Shown one piece after another: positions 14,097 to 22,625 of a stretch of 64,000 nt of DNA; position 1 is the stretch's first letter, and each line of letters starts with the position of its first letter. Both the position numbers and the translations under genes were made by a program. The notes beneath the pieces are model-generated. The model ran no database searches, was not told the origin of the DNA, and saw only the letters and a program-made list of their open reading frames with translations. Origin of the DNA: Acutalibacter sp. 1XD8-36 (lineage in GTDB: Bacteria; Bacillota; Clostridia; Oscillospirales; Acutalibacteraceae); contig NZ_QZDU01000006.1 in assembly GCF_009917525.1 (NCBI RefSeq), positions 62,001 to 126,000 on the forward strand, given 5' to 3'.

Positions 14097-17000
14097 GCGA
14101 TTTTCCCTCCATCATCGTACAGATACTCGTTCAGCTCCAGGATAATGCTTTCCAGTTTATTTCCAAACACTTTGTTGATCTTCGCAAAGCCGCCTTGTGC
14201 CTTGAAGCGCCCATCCTCGTCAAATACGGTCACATTCAGCACAGATTCTTCCATCAGGTATTTTTCCATTCTGGTAATCCAGTTAAGCTCCTGCTTGGAG
14301 AAGGTATGCGCCTTTTTCAGCTTGTCCACCGCGCGTCTGATTCTGGCCTCATGGGAAATCAGGGTGGAGCCGATAGCGTACCGGCGAATCAGGCTGATAA
14401 TATCGGCGGCGATTTCCTCGTTGGTCATCTGGGAAACAGCCGTATTCAGCTGCTGGGTGGTAAAGCCCTCCCTGTCCAGCGTCAGGCGTAGGGAGCGCAG
14501 CCCCTCGCGGGTCAGCTCCTTCGGCCTTGTGCAGACGATGTTCAAGGCGGCGATCTCATTCAGATTGCTCTTGACATAGTTTGCGAATGCGTCCAGATAA
14601 TCCTCGGGCTTGCTGCCGCTGCCGTAGCCTCTGGTATGCTCCAAAAGCTCATCCTCGTGGTCGGAGATCACCACAGAGCGGCGGCCATCCGGCTTGAACT
14701 GCGCCAGCATTTTGAATAGCTCCGTATTGGCAAGCAGACGGTTTTTGGCGTCCTCCGGCCTGCGCTGCTGAATGTCGTCAATGAACTGGGTGGGGTCTTG
14801 TCCCCCGGTCATGCTGATAAAATGTTCCATGGTTTCAGCATCCATGCGCCGTTTTTTCCGTTGCAGCTTTGCAAGGATTTGATCGATCTGATTTTGCACC
14901 TGGCGTTCATCCTCCAGAACCTCCAGGCCATCCAAAAGCTGCTCAAATGTTGCGCTGGGGTTGGCAACGACGGGCTTCATGGTGTTGACCGCTTCCAGAG
15001 AATCATAAACGCCAACGGGGTCGTAGATTTCAAAATGGGTCTTGTGGATATCAGGACAGCGGCGGGTGGCACGGCCCATCATCTGCTCAAACAGGATACG
15101 GGATTTCACACGGCGCATAAATACCAATGTTGTGATTGCGGGAACATCGATTCCCGTCGTCAGCAAATCCACTGTTACGACAACGCTGGGAAAGCGTTCG
15201 TTCTTGAAGCGCTTGATGGCGTCCTTTACCTTTTTCTTGTTGCCGCCGCCTACAGAGCCGGTGATTTTCATAATGGCGTCATTGTCCACGCCCTTTTCCG
15301 TATAAATCTCCTTCAGAATTTTTACGATTAAATCAGCATGGTCATCATTGACGGCAAAAATCAAGGTTTTCCCCTGAACATCCGGACTATCCGGGTCAAT
15401 ATCACGGGCGATTTCAGCCAAAACCGTCCGATTAAACGGCTCTGTTATGACCTGGCAGTTGAAGGCATCCACATCAAAATCCAATTCATCTTCCAACAGC
15501 TCAGAATTGGTGACCTCACCCGTCACAGGGTCATACCGTACAACGGTATCGCCCCTCTTGTAATGAATGCCCTCCGCGCTTAATTTGGTGGATATCCTAT
15601 GGGGAGCGTCATGGTCAACCAGATACCCCTCGATCACCGCCTCCCGGTATGTATACTTGAATACAGGCTGTCCGAAAATCTTGGTGGTCTGTAGGGCTGG
15701 CGTTGCGGTCAGCGCAATTTTCACAGCGTCAAAATACTCTACAACGCAGCGGTATTTGCTCTGATAATCGATCTGATCCCGGTAAAGGACTTCATCCTCG
15801 CCCATTTCCTTATCCAGGATATAGCCTCGGTGCGCTTCGTCGATGATAACCAAATCATAGTCAGAAACAGCGGGCATGGTATCCTCGTCATTGTACAGGA
15901 TTCGCTTGACCATGCTCTGAACCGTGGCAATCTGGATACGAGTCTCACGGTCTATATCCTTATCCTCTAAACCCTTGATATTGTATATATCATCAAGGGT
16001 CATTAAGTCCTCCAGCTTGACCTCCTGGAATACGTCAGAGGCCTGTTCACCTAAAGCGGTTCTGTCCACCAGGAAAAGGATTCTGCGGAACCGTCCCGTT
16101 TTCAGGAAACGGTAGATCATACCCAGGATGGTTCTGGTCTTGCCCGTTCCTGTCGCCATGGCAAGCAGGACATTACGTTGGCCGTTGATAATTGCTTCCT
16201 CGGCGGCCTTTATCGCTCTGACCTGATATTCATAGAGACTCAGGCCGTCCTTGTCACGCAGCAGGTCATAGGGCATCTCCTGCAAGTCCTGATTCCTTGC
16301 GGAAATATCCTTGTCAAGCAGCTCTATAATCCCCTCCGGGCTCATCCAGCCCCGCAGAGCTTTTGGCGCATTATCGGGCTGCCTCAAATCCAAAAACCAT
16401 ATACCGCTTTTGGTGTCGTACTGCTCTAAATACGGCCTTCCGTTGGTGGCAAAGGTGAGCGGCACTTTATAGCTTCCCCATGTTCCAATCTGATAGGCTT
16501 TATCAGCACTGCGGATATTTCGGGAGTAATCTTTGCACTGATAGTCGATGACAGATGGAATATCCTTATGGCTCGCCTTCGCTTCGACCGTTGCGACCAA
16601 CTGCATACCAACGAATAGAGCATAATCCACATAGCCCCGATTGCCAACCGTAGAATCAGTAGGCCATTCAGCAATAGCGATATTGCGCCCCTTGGCAGGA
16701 CGTGTTCCCTTGGAATAGCGCAGCTGCTCTGTATCGGCCTCCCAGCCAACCTTGCGCAGCTGCTCGTCGATTAGATAGCGTGTTTCCGCCTCGGATTTGA
16801 CTCGCTGGCTTGCGGCTTTGGCGGACTGCTTCTTTCGGACTTCCTTTTCCATGGTGGGAGCCGCCGCCGCTGCCCTTTCCGCCTCTTCGATCAGCTGTGT
16901 CTCCTGAGCCTGTTCGCTCTGCTGATTGACACTGACGGGTTCCAGTGTTTCAGATGGCATGACAAACGGTTGATTTTGATAATTCCAGTCCCCATAGGTC

Positions 17001-17359
17001 TGCATAAACCATTCGCATAGACTGTACGCCATTTGAAGCAATGTCTTTCCGTCTTCTACAGAAGCGTAGTTTTCATGTGTAGCCTTATTGCGGCTGATGC
17101 GCAGGGCATGAAGGACCTCCTTTAAGTCGCGGGTAATCATACCCTCGCGGAAGAGGCTGTTGATTCTGACTGCGGCTGTGTTATCCTGGGGCAGAGGGAT
17201 TCTATCATAGGTGAAACACAAATTAACAATCGTTTCGCCGATCATTCCCAATTTCATCAGGCAGGAGTTAGAATCGCTATATAAATATTTTTCTGCCAGT
17301 TCACCGAAATTTGCCAGCACGGGGAAATGACTGTTCAAAAACGCAAAGTTTGATTTCAT
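14093..17359 (-). CDS. hsdR: Type I restriction endonuclease subunit HsdR
   Basis: A 1,088-residue translocating nuclease. Residues 1 to about 130 are a DUF4145-like helical domain (RISRNKATHENYAS). The PD-(D/E)xK nuclease is at about 190-310, with Asp245 and Glu259-Ala-Lys261. Helicase motifs follow: ATGTGKT (402-408), DEAH (507-510) and TATPA (551-555), then the C-terminal coupling domain. It hydrolyses ATP to pull DNA past the complex and cuts unmodified DNA. It is the first gene of the hsdRMS operon, with AGGAGACGG before ATG. Domain order matches the EcoEI/EcoAI type. Confidence 0.96.
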   Translation of the reverse strand: MKSNFAFLNSHFPVLANFGELAEKYLYSDSNSCLMKLGMIGETIVNLCFTYDRIPLPQDNTAAVRINSLFREGMITRDLKEVLHALRISRNKATHENYASVEDGKTLLQMAYSLCEWFMQTYGDWNYQNQPFVMPSETLEPVSVNQQSEQAQETQLIEEAERAAAAAPTMEKEVRKKQSAKAASQRVKSEAETRYLIDEQLRKVGWEADTEQLRYSKGTRPAKGRNIAIAEWPTDSTVGNRGYVDYALFVGMQLVATVEAKASHKDIPSVIDYQCKDYSRNIRSADKAYQIGTWGSYKVPLTFATNGRPYLEQYDTKSGIWFLDLRQPDNAPKALRGWMSPEGIIELLDKDISARNQDLQEMPYDLLRDKDGLSLYEYQVRAIKAAEEAIINGQRNVLLAMATGTGKTRTILGMIYRFLKTGRFRRILFLVDRTALGEQASDVFQEVKLEDLMTLDDIYNIKGLEDKDIDRETRIQIATVQSMVKRILYNDEDTMPAVSDYDLVIIDEAHRGYILDKEMGEDEVLYRDQIDYQSKYRCVVEYFDAVKIALTATPALQTTKIFGQPVFKYTYREAVIEGYLVDHDAPHRISTKLSAEGIHYKRGDTVVRYDPVTGEVTNSELLEDELDFDVDAFNCQVITEPFNRTVLAEIARDIDPDSPDVQGKTLIFAVNDDHADLIVKILKEIYTEKGVDNDAIMKITGSVGGGNKKKVKDAIKRFKNERFPSVVVTVDLLTTGIDVPAITTLVFMRRVKSRILFEQMMGRATRRCPDIHKTHFEIYDPVGVYDSLEAVNTMKPVVANPSATFEQLLDGLEVLEDERQVQNQIDQILAKLQRKKRRMDAETMEHFISMTGGQDPTQFIDDIQQRRPEDAKNRLLANTELFKMLAQFKPDGRRSVVISDHEDELLEHTRGYGSGSKPEDYLDAFANYVKSNLNEIAALNIVCTRPKELTREGLRSLRLTLDREGFTTQQLNTAVSQMTNEEIAADIISLIRRYAIGSTLISHEARIRRAVDKLKKAHTFSKQELNWITRMEKYLMEESVLNVTVFDEDGRFKAQGGFAKINKVFGNKLESIILELNEYLYDDGGKIA

Positions 17360-17710
17360 AGTACCGTCTCCTTGCTGGTATTTTGTAAAAATGAAGTTGC
17401 ATTTTCAGATTTATGATGCTTGAATCTTTTGTCAGATGGTTTTTTAGAATCTGCTGGGATAAGCCAGGTTTTCCCTTTCTTGATTGCACCCTATAGCCGC
17501 CCATCTGCACATCTTGATTCAAAATAAATCCAGTATTTATTATACATCATATATCGGAATAACGCAACAAAGTATTCCTTGCAAACTGTTCTACGGGAGT
17601 TCATACCACTCTTATTGCCATTTTATAAGTTATATCTGATATAACATCAAAATCCGATTGACTACAAGCTATACTATGTGTTATCCTATACAAGAGAGGA
17701 GTTGATCGTC
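17360..17710. other. Divergent intergenic region between hsdR and the first AAA_14 gene
   Basis: AT-rich, 351 bp. It holds a perfect 8-bp-arm palindrome (17,629-17,645) and, on the plus strand, a possible TTGACT/TATCCT promoter (17,657-17,686, 18-bp spacer). The hsdR promoter is not clear by eye. Confidence 0.5.
17629..17645. promoter_or_regulatory. Palindrome upstream of the AAA_14 gene
   Basis: GTTATATC-T-GATATAAC, perfect 8-bp arms, 12 bp before a possible -35. A candidate operator; no regulator is encoded next to it. Confidence 0.45.
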
Positions 17711-18886
17711 ATGGTTATACGAGAGAACTATCTGGCGAAAATCCGTCCCTTTATCGGCAAGGACATCATCAAGGTACTGACCGGCATCCGGCGCGGCGGG
17801 AAAAGCGTCCTGTTGGAACAGATTCGTGACGAGATAGGCAGCCCTAATACCATCTTTCTAAACTTTGAGGATTTGGGAAACCAACACCTATGCGAATATA
17901 ACGCCCTTCATGACTATGTATGTGAGAAAATCGGAGACAGCAAGGAACAATTCTACCTGTTCTTCGATGAGGTTCAAGAGGTGCAGGGCTGGGAGAAGGC
18001 AGTCAACTCCCTGCGGGTGAAGTTCCATGCGGACATCTACATCACCGGCTCCAACTCCCGGCTGCTGTCCGGCGAACTGGCTACCTATATTGCCGGGCGG
18101 TATATTTCCTTTGTTGTATACCCCTTTTCCTTTACTGAGTTTCAAATGGCTGACCCCGGACTTACTTTCCATCAATACATCCAGTATGGCGGCATGCCCT
18201 TTCTGTCCAGCATCAACTTCGAGCCGGAGATCAGCAAGAACTACCTCCAGGACATCTTCAACTCGGTGGTGCTGAAGGATATTGTCAAGCGCAACAACAT
18301 CCGGGACGTTGACCTATTGGAGCGCATCATTGCCTATGCCCTGGCCAACGTAGGAAGGAGCTTTTCCGCCACCAGCATCTCCAAGTTCTTCAAGGCGGAA
18401 AACCGCACCGTAGCCCCCGAAACGATCCTGAACTATCTGAAAGCCTGTGAGGAAGCCTATTTTCTGTATCGCTTCAAGAGCCAGGACATCAACGGTAAGA
18501 AGGTATTGAAGGTCAACGAAAAATACTATGTGGCCGATCACGGACTGCGGGAAGCTGTCATCGGCTCGAACCTTCAAAATGTGGAGATCGTTCTGGAAAA
18601 CATCGTGGGCCTGGAACTACTTCGCCGGGGGTACAAGGTCTACGTTGGCCGTGTCGGGACGAAGGAAATCGACTTCGTGGGCGAGAAACAGGGGGACAAG
18701 CTGTATGTGCAGGTCTGTTACCTGCTCAGTGATGAAGCTACCATCCAGCGGGAATTTGGTTCGCTGTTGGAGGTCAGGGACAACTATCCGAAACTGGTTC
18801 TGTATAAAGAAGGCTCCTTCCGGGGGAACTATGAGGGTATCCCGGCGATGAGGATTGAGGACTGGTTGGCTGGAAAAAATGTGTGA
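17711..18886 (+). CDS. AAA_14/DUF4143 ATPase, first of a pair
   Basis: The P-loop is in TGIRRGGKSVLLEQI (about residues 25-39) and the Walker B in LFFDEVQEV, followed by the sensor-like ITGSNSRLL. The C-terminal half is DUF4143, with a nuclease-like EIDFVGEKQGDKLYVQV segment. Proteins of this family are widespread and of unknown cellular role; they are often in mobile DNA. ATG at 17,711 is chosen because GAGAGGAG precedes it at the right spacing. The next gene encodes a second, divergent member of the family. Confidence 0.88.
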   Translation: MVIRENYLAKIRPFIGKDIIKVLTGIRRGGKSVLLEQIRDEIGSPNTIFLNFEDLGNQHLCEYNALHDYVCEKIGDSKEQFYLFFDEVQEVQGWEKAVNSLRVKFHADIYITGSNSRLLSGELATYIAGRYISFVVYPFSFTEFQMADPGLTFHQYIQYGGMPFLSSINFEPEISKNYLQDIFNSVVLKDIVKRNNIRDVDLLERIIAYALANVGRSFSATSISKFFKAENRTVAPETILNYLKACEEAYFLYRFKSQDINGKKVLKVNEKYYVADHGLREAVIGSNLQNVEIVLENIVGLELLRRGYKVYVGRVGTKEIDFVGEKQGDKLYVQVCYLLSDEATIQREFGSLLEVRDNYPKLVLYKEGSFRGNYEGIPAMRIEDWLAGKNV

Positions 18887-18958
18887 AAACTGCGTTGTAT
18901 TCCCCGAAAAAATGTGTTATACTATTCCTGATCCCACACAAGAAGGGCTGGTAATGTG

Positions 18959-20251
18959 ATGAAGCGAAACGCCTTAGACGCTCTGATCCAGTGGCAGCAC
19001 AGCGAAGACCGCAAGCCCATGGTACTCAAGGGCGCTCGGCAGGTTGGCAAGACCTGGCTCATGAAGGAATTCGGGCAAGGCTGCTACGAACATTCCGTTT
19101 ACTTCAACTTTGATGAAGAGGACGAATTGAAGTCCATCTTTGAAGCCAATAAAAACCCCCAGCGGATCATCGAATTGCTGTCAATGATCGTCGGTGAGAA
19201 GATACTTCCCGGCAAGACCCTGGTGATTTTTGACGAGATACAGGAGTGTCCCGCCGCCCTCAACGCCTTGAAATACTTCAAGGAAAGGGCCAACGAGTAC
19301 CATATTATTTCGGCTGGCAGTCTCCTGGGGACGCTGCTGGCCCAGCCAAAGTCCTACCCGGTGGGCATGGTGAACCTGCTGGACCTCTCCCCTCTTACCT
19401 TCGATGAATTTCTGGCGGCTGTGGAGCCTTCCCTGTATGAGTTCTACTGCGGCATCCAGAAGGAGCAGCCTATTGAGGAGATTTTCCACCGCCGTCTGAT
19501 GGAAGCCTGCAATAACTACTTCATCATTGGCGGGATGCCGGAGTGCGTGGCCTTATGGATAAAATACAAAGACCCGGCTAAGGTGGCTCAGATCCAGCGG
19601 GAGCTGATTGAGATATATGAAAACGACTTCTCCAAGCACAACGGCAAGGTCAACAGCGGCCGCATTCTGATGGTTTTCCGCAGCATCGTCTCCCAGCTTG
19701 CAAAAGCCAATGAGAAATTCATGTACGGTGCTGTCCGGGAAGGAGGACGGGCCAGAGACTTTGAGGAAGCGATAGAATGGCTCGTTTCTGCCGGGATGCT
19801 GAACCGGGTCTACAATATCTCCAAGCTGGAGCATCCTCTTGCCGCTTTTGACAAGCTGGATCAGTTCAAGCTCTTTGTCTTTGACACCGGCCTGCTCAAG
19901 CAGATGGCGGGGATCGACAACAGCGCAATTCTGTTGAAAAGCGATTACCAATTCAAAGGCCCCCTGACCGAGAATTTTGTTTTGCAGCAGCTCCGAGGCC
20001 AGTTCGAGGTAGAACCCCGCTACTACTCCGACAAAAACGGTGAGATTGATTTTGTGGTGCAATACGGAACAGAGATCATCCCCATTGAGGCCAAGGGCGG
20101 CGAGGACAAATCAGCCCCTTCCTTCAAGCGGTATATTGCTGAAAAGCAGCCGGAACACGCTCTGCGATTCTCTAAGCGTGGCTACCGGAAGGATGGGTAT
20201 ATTACCAATCTTCCGCTATATCTGGCGAAAAAAACAAGGGAACTGCTTTAG
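18959..20251 (+). CDS. AAA_14/DUF4143 ATPase, second of a pair
   Basis: P-loop in KGARQVGKTWLMKEFG (about residues 23-38), Walker B in LVIFDEIQECPAAL, then SAGSLLG. The C-terminal DUF4143 region contains NGEIDFVVQYGTEIIPIEAKGG, the E…D…ExK pattern of a PD-(D/E)xK fold. It is only distantly similar to its neighbour, so the pair is not a recent duplication. ATG at 18,959 or GTG at 18,956 are both possible. Together with the restriction system it suggests a defence-type cargo, but no defence role for this family is established. Confidence 0.88.
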   Translation: MKRNALDALIQWQHSEDRKPMVLKGARQVGKTWLMKEFGQGCYEHSVYFNFDEEDELKSIFEANKNPQRIIELLSMIVGEKILPGKTLVIFDEIQECPAALNALKYFKERANEYHIISAGSLLGTLLAQPKSYPVGMVNLLDLSPLTFDEFLAAVEPSLYEFYCGIQKEQPIEEIFHRRLMEACNNYFIIGGMPECVALWIKYKDPAKVAQIQRELIEIYENDFSKHNGKVNSGRILMVFRSIVSQLAKANEKFMYGAVREGGRARDFEEAIEWLVSAGMLNRVYNISKLEHPLAAFDKLDQFKLFVFDTGLLKQMAGIDNSAILLKSDYQFKGPLTENFVLQQLRGQFEVEPRYYSDKNGEIDFVVQYGTEIIPIEAKGGEDKSAPSFKRYIAEKQPEHALRFSKRGYRKDGYITNLPLYLAKKTRELL

Positions 20252-20289
20252 CGGCTATACTTTAGAGAAAAAAGAGGACATCCAATCAT

Positions 20290-21060
20290 ATGACCAATGA
20301 AAAAGTATTCCAAATGGATTTTGGGAAAGTCTACGAACTTCTTTTGAATAAGGCAGTCAAGAAGGGGCGTACACAAACGGAAGTTGATGAAGTTATCTTC
20401 TGGCTGACAGGACACAATACAGAAAGTTTGGAAAAGGCCCTTACATCCTCGGTCTGCTACGGAGACTTTTTCCGCAACGCACCCGCCCCCAATCCCAATC
20501 GGACGCTGATAAAGGGTGTGGTCTGCGGCATACGGGTGGAGGAAATCGAAGACCCTCTCATGCGAGAAATCCGGTACTTGGATAAGCTCATCGACGAGCT
20601 TGCCAAGGGCAAGCCTATGGAAAAGATTCTGCGGAAACAGGAGGAACCAACCATGTGGGTATGCCCCAAATGCGGCCGGTCATTTCGCAGAAAAGAGCAG
20701 GATCATTATTGTGGGAAAGCGCCGGAGACGATCGAGGAATACATCCTCAGCCAGCCGGAAGAGGTGCAGCCTTATCTGCGCCAAGTCAATGACGCCATTA
20801 AAGGCAGCATCCCGGAGGCCAAGGAAAAGATCTCCTGGAGTATGCCCACCTATTGGAAGGGCCGCAACCTGATCCAGTTCGCGGCTTTCAAACGGCACAT
20901 CGGCCTTTATCCCGGCCCAGAGGCTGTGGAGGTGTTTGCCGACAGATTGACGGACTATAAGACCAGCAAAGGAGCCATTCAGATCCCCTACAGCAAGCCG
21001 CTCCCGTTAGAGTTGATAGGAGAGATCGCGGCGTGGTGCGGGACAAATAACCAGAAATAG
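20290..21060 (+). CDS. DUF2200-zinc ribbon-DUF1801 fusion protein
   Basis: Residues 1 to about 118 match DUF2200 ([24 protein letters not shown]…[12 protein letters not shown]…[33 protein letters not shown]). A zinc-binding CPKCGRSF…DHYC linker is at about 123-142. From about 146 on it is DUF1801 ([23 protein letters not shown]…[11 protein letters not shown]…IGLYPG), an iron-chaperone-like fold. Neither domain has a firm function. Last cargo gene before the right end of the element; a terminator follows at 21,092. Confidence 0.8.
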   Translation: MTNEKVFQMDFGKVYELLLNKAVKKGRTQTEVDEVIFWLTGHNTESLEKALTSSVCYGDFFRNAPAPNPNRTLIKGVVCGIRVEEIEDPLMREIRYLDKLIDELAKGKPMEKILRKQEEPTMWVCPKCGRSFRRKEQDHYCGKAPETIEEYILSQPEEVQPYLRQVNDAIKGSIPEAKEKISWSMPTYWKGRNLIQFAAFKRHIGLYPGPEAVEVFADRLTDYKTSKGAIQIPYSKPLPLELIGEIAAWCGTNNQK

Positions 21061-21091
21061 GGACTTGTCCGCACATTTTTCAGCCCACTGA

Positions 21092-21137
21092 AAAAGCCCC
21101 AGAACCCTTGCAAACACTGGGCTCCGGGGCTTTTACT
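21092..21137 (+). terminator. Intrinsic terminator at the right end of the element
   Basis: AAAAGCCCC (21,092-21,100) pairs with GGGGCTTTT (21,126-21,134), with an inner hairpin between them. It lies 13 bp before the attR core and ends transcription from the DUF2200 gene before it enters the catalase remnant. Confidence 0.8.
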
Positions 21138-21149
21138 TAAATCGCTAAT

Positions 21150-21159
21150 TTCGGCGAAG
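21150..21159. repeat. attR core, TTCGGCGAAG
   Basis: Second copy of the 10-base repeat. Element sequence lies to its left; to its right the catalase frame resumes at the glycine codon. Confidence 0.88.
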
Positions 21160-21230
21160 GCCTGCGCATTCTAACCGACCGCCTGGACAGCAAGAATTTC
21201 TACGCCTTCAACCCCTCCTTCGACAAGTAG
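21150..21230 (+). pseudogene. cotJC: Manganese catalase / CotJC, displaced C-terminal 26 codons
   Basis: The frame reads FGEGLRILTDRLDSKNFYAF, then NPSFDK and stop, the conserved end of clostridial CotJC/manganese catalases. It shares the codons FGE with the fragment ending at 8,340, so splicing at the repeat gives HYQRFGEGLRILT without a frame change. It has no start of its own. A terminator (21,253-21,290) follows at the distance expected of the original gene end. Confidence 0.85.
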
Positions 21231-21252
21231 GCAAGGCACAAATGCAAAAAGT

Positions 21253-21290
21253 AAAGGCCGGCAGGACAGCCCTGTCGGCCTTTATGCTTT
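21253..21290. terminator. Bidirectional terminator, cotJC / 21299 gene
   Basis: 13-bp stem with one wobble (21,253-21,265 and 21,271-21,283), loop ACAGC, flanked by A-rich and T-rich sequence on both sides. Serves the catalase gene on the plus strand and the 21,299-22,625 operon on the minus strand. Confidence 0.8.
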
Positions 21291-21298
21291 ATATGAGG

Positions 21299-21796
21299 CT
21301 ATCTCCGCCTGGCCCAGCCAAACAGCCCCGACTCGCCGAACATCTTCACACTCTTAAGCCACCCCGGTTCAATCCTCTCCAGCACCACCTGGGGGCACTC
21401 GTAAGTGCTGAGCTTGCGCTGGTTCTTTAAATCCTCCATCAGCTCATTATACCTGCGCACGGAGATTTCCTCGCAGTCCGGGCGCAGCACCTTATAGTTT
21501 CCGGGCTTTGAGAACTTGAAGGCGTAGATAAAGTCGGCCCAGATTCCGTACTCGGTTATATGCACAAACTCCTCAGGCACATCCATGGTGAGGCGTACGG
21601 AGCCTGATACCTTCCCTCCGGTGTTCTGCTTTTTGCCCTTTACCACCGCGAAGACCGGGCACTCGCAGTGGAGCCCCAGCATGTCTATCAGCGCGTTATA
21701 CTCCCCGCGGAGGCCGAGGTTGGGCTTTGCCCGGTAGACCTCGCCGCTTCTCAGGGTGCGGAGCACCACCTTGGACTGGTAGGTTTGCAGTATCAT
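21299..21796 (-). CDS. Hypothetical protein, 165 aa (DUF3841-like), coupled to ADP-ribosylglycohydrolase
   Basis: Starts MILQTYQSKVVLRTLRSGEVY. The TYQSKVVLRTLRSGEVY opening and the later GSVRLTMDVPEEFVHITEYGIW segment look like the DUF3841 family, but I am not certain. No catalytic motif is evident. ATG at 21,796 lies one base after the stop of the ADP-ribosylglycohydrolase gene (TGAGATG), with AGGAGAAAGGGG upstream, so the two are translationally coupled and probably act together. Confidence 0.6.
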   Translation of the reverse strand: MILQTYQSKVVLRTLRSGEVYRAKPNLGLRGEYNALIDMLGLHCECPVFAVVKGKKQNTGGKVSGSVRLTMDVPEEFVHITEYGIWADFIYAFKFSKPGNYKVLRPDCEEISVRRYNELMEDLKNQRKLSTYECPQVVLERIEPGWLKSVKMFGESGLFGWARRR

Positions 21797-21797
21797 C

Positions 21798-22625
21798 TCA
21801 GGTTTCCCCTTTCTCCTCTTTCTCCCGCCTGTACTCCTCCGGGGTCTTTACAGCCCAGTCATACAGGTATGTGTCAAAGGCGCCCACCCGGTTGGGGCGG
21901 ATAAGGTAGCGCCGAAGCAGCGCGTCCTCGTCCTGGCCGGTGCCGCCGTAAAAGGCGTCCGCTATGCCCCCGGCTATACAGCCCACCGTGTCCGTGTCGC
22001 ACCGCACGCTGTACACATTCCTTATGCAGCTCTCCCAGTCCTCAGACTCCAAAAAGCAGCGTATTGCCAAGGGCATTGTGCCCATGGCGGTCACGTCAAA
22101 CCTGCCGAAGGGCCGGTACAGGAACAGGGGGCGCGCCACGGTGTATTTATAGCGCCTGCGCATATAATATGCTATCTCGGCCTTGCTGGCCCCGGTGCGG
22201 GCCATAAATACCGCCGCAGCCGTAGCTATGGCTGCCCTGATTCCCTCATAGTGGTCGTGGGTGCAGACGGAGCTCTGCCTTGCCTCCCGCTCAACATCCT
22301 CCAGGGTGTCAAAGTAAAGGCCTATATAGCTCACCCGCATGGCAGAGCCGTTGCCGTAGCTGTTATAGCCCTTCTCAGAGTGGGCGTGCAGCCAGTTCTT
22401 GAACATGGGCCCGTAGCCCGCCTGCATGTACCGCCGCCCGAAGCGCTGGTAGGCCCGGAAATACGGCACACCTGTGAGCACAGCGTACTTTGTGGCGATG
22501 GTGAGCACAGTGTCGTCGGTGTACTTGCTCATGCCGTTAAAGAGCTCCTCACGCCGCCAGTCGAATTTCTCAGGCCTTGTAAACTCAAACCGCGACCCGG
22601 CGATATCGCCCAGTATTGCCCCGTA
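21798..22625 (-). CDS. ADP-ribosylglycohydrolase family protein (DraG/ARH3-like)
   Basis: The N terminus VYGAILGDIAGSRFEF, the di-magnesium motifs YTDDTVLTIAT and RCDTDTVGCIAGGIADA, and the SYGNGSAMRV segment are the hallmarks of enzymes that remove ADP-ribose from proteins or small molecules. The start is uncertain. An ATG at 22,658 gives 11 extra residues, but it overlaps a TATAAT at 22,665-22,660, which would place the transcript start downstream of it. GTG at 22,625, with GGGGGTG 6 bases before it, begins exactly where the family begins. Coupled to the 165-aa gene. Confidence 0.88.
   Translation of the reverse strand, partial: YGAILGDIAGSRFEFTRPEKFDWRREELFNGMSKYTDDTVLTIATKYAVLTGVPYFRAYQRFGRRYMQAGYGPMFKNWLHAHSEKGYNSYGNGSAMRVSYIGLYFDTLEDVEREARQSSVCTHDHYEGIRAAIATAAAVFMARTGASKAEIAYYMRRRYKYTVARPLFLYRPFGRFDVTAMGTMPLAIRCFLESEDWESCIRNVYSVRCDTDTVGCIAGGIADAFYGGTGQDEDALLRRYLIRPNRVGAFDTYLYDWAVKTPEEYRREKEEKGET

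Larger units (their letters stand above)
8341..21159. mobile_element. 12.8-kb serine-recombinase element inserted in cotJC, carrying defence cargo
   Basis: The boundaries come from the sequence itself. Catalase coding sequence stops at TTCGGCGAAG (8,331-8,340) and resumes at the same ten bases (21,150-21,159), in frame, up to a normal stop. Counting one repeat copy, the insert is 12,819 bp. It contains its own large serine recombinase (9,439-10,968) near the left end. Cargo: an ADP-ribosyltransferase-type toxin pair, a type I restriction-modification operon, two AAA_14 ATPases and a DUF2200-DUF1801 fusion. There are no conjugation or phage structural genes, so it is an integrative island rather than a prophage or ICE. 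Confidence 0.88.

Noticed and set aside
13113-14579. A 488-codon open frame on the plus strand across hsdM and the end of hsdR
   Set aside because: It is antisense to genes with clear methylase motifs, has no family resemblance or ribosome-binding site, and reflects the GC-rich codon pattern of the opposite strand.
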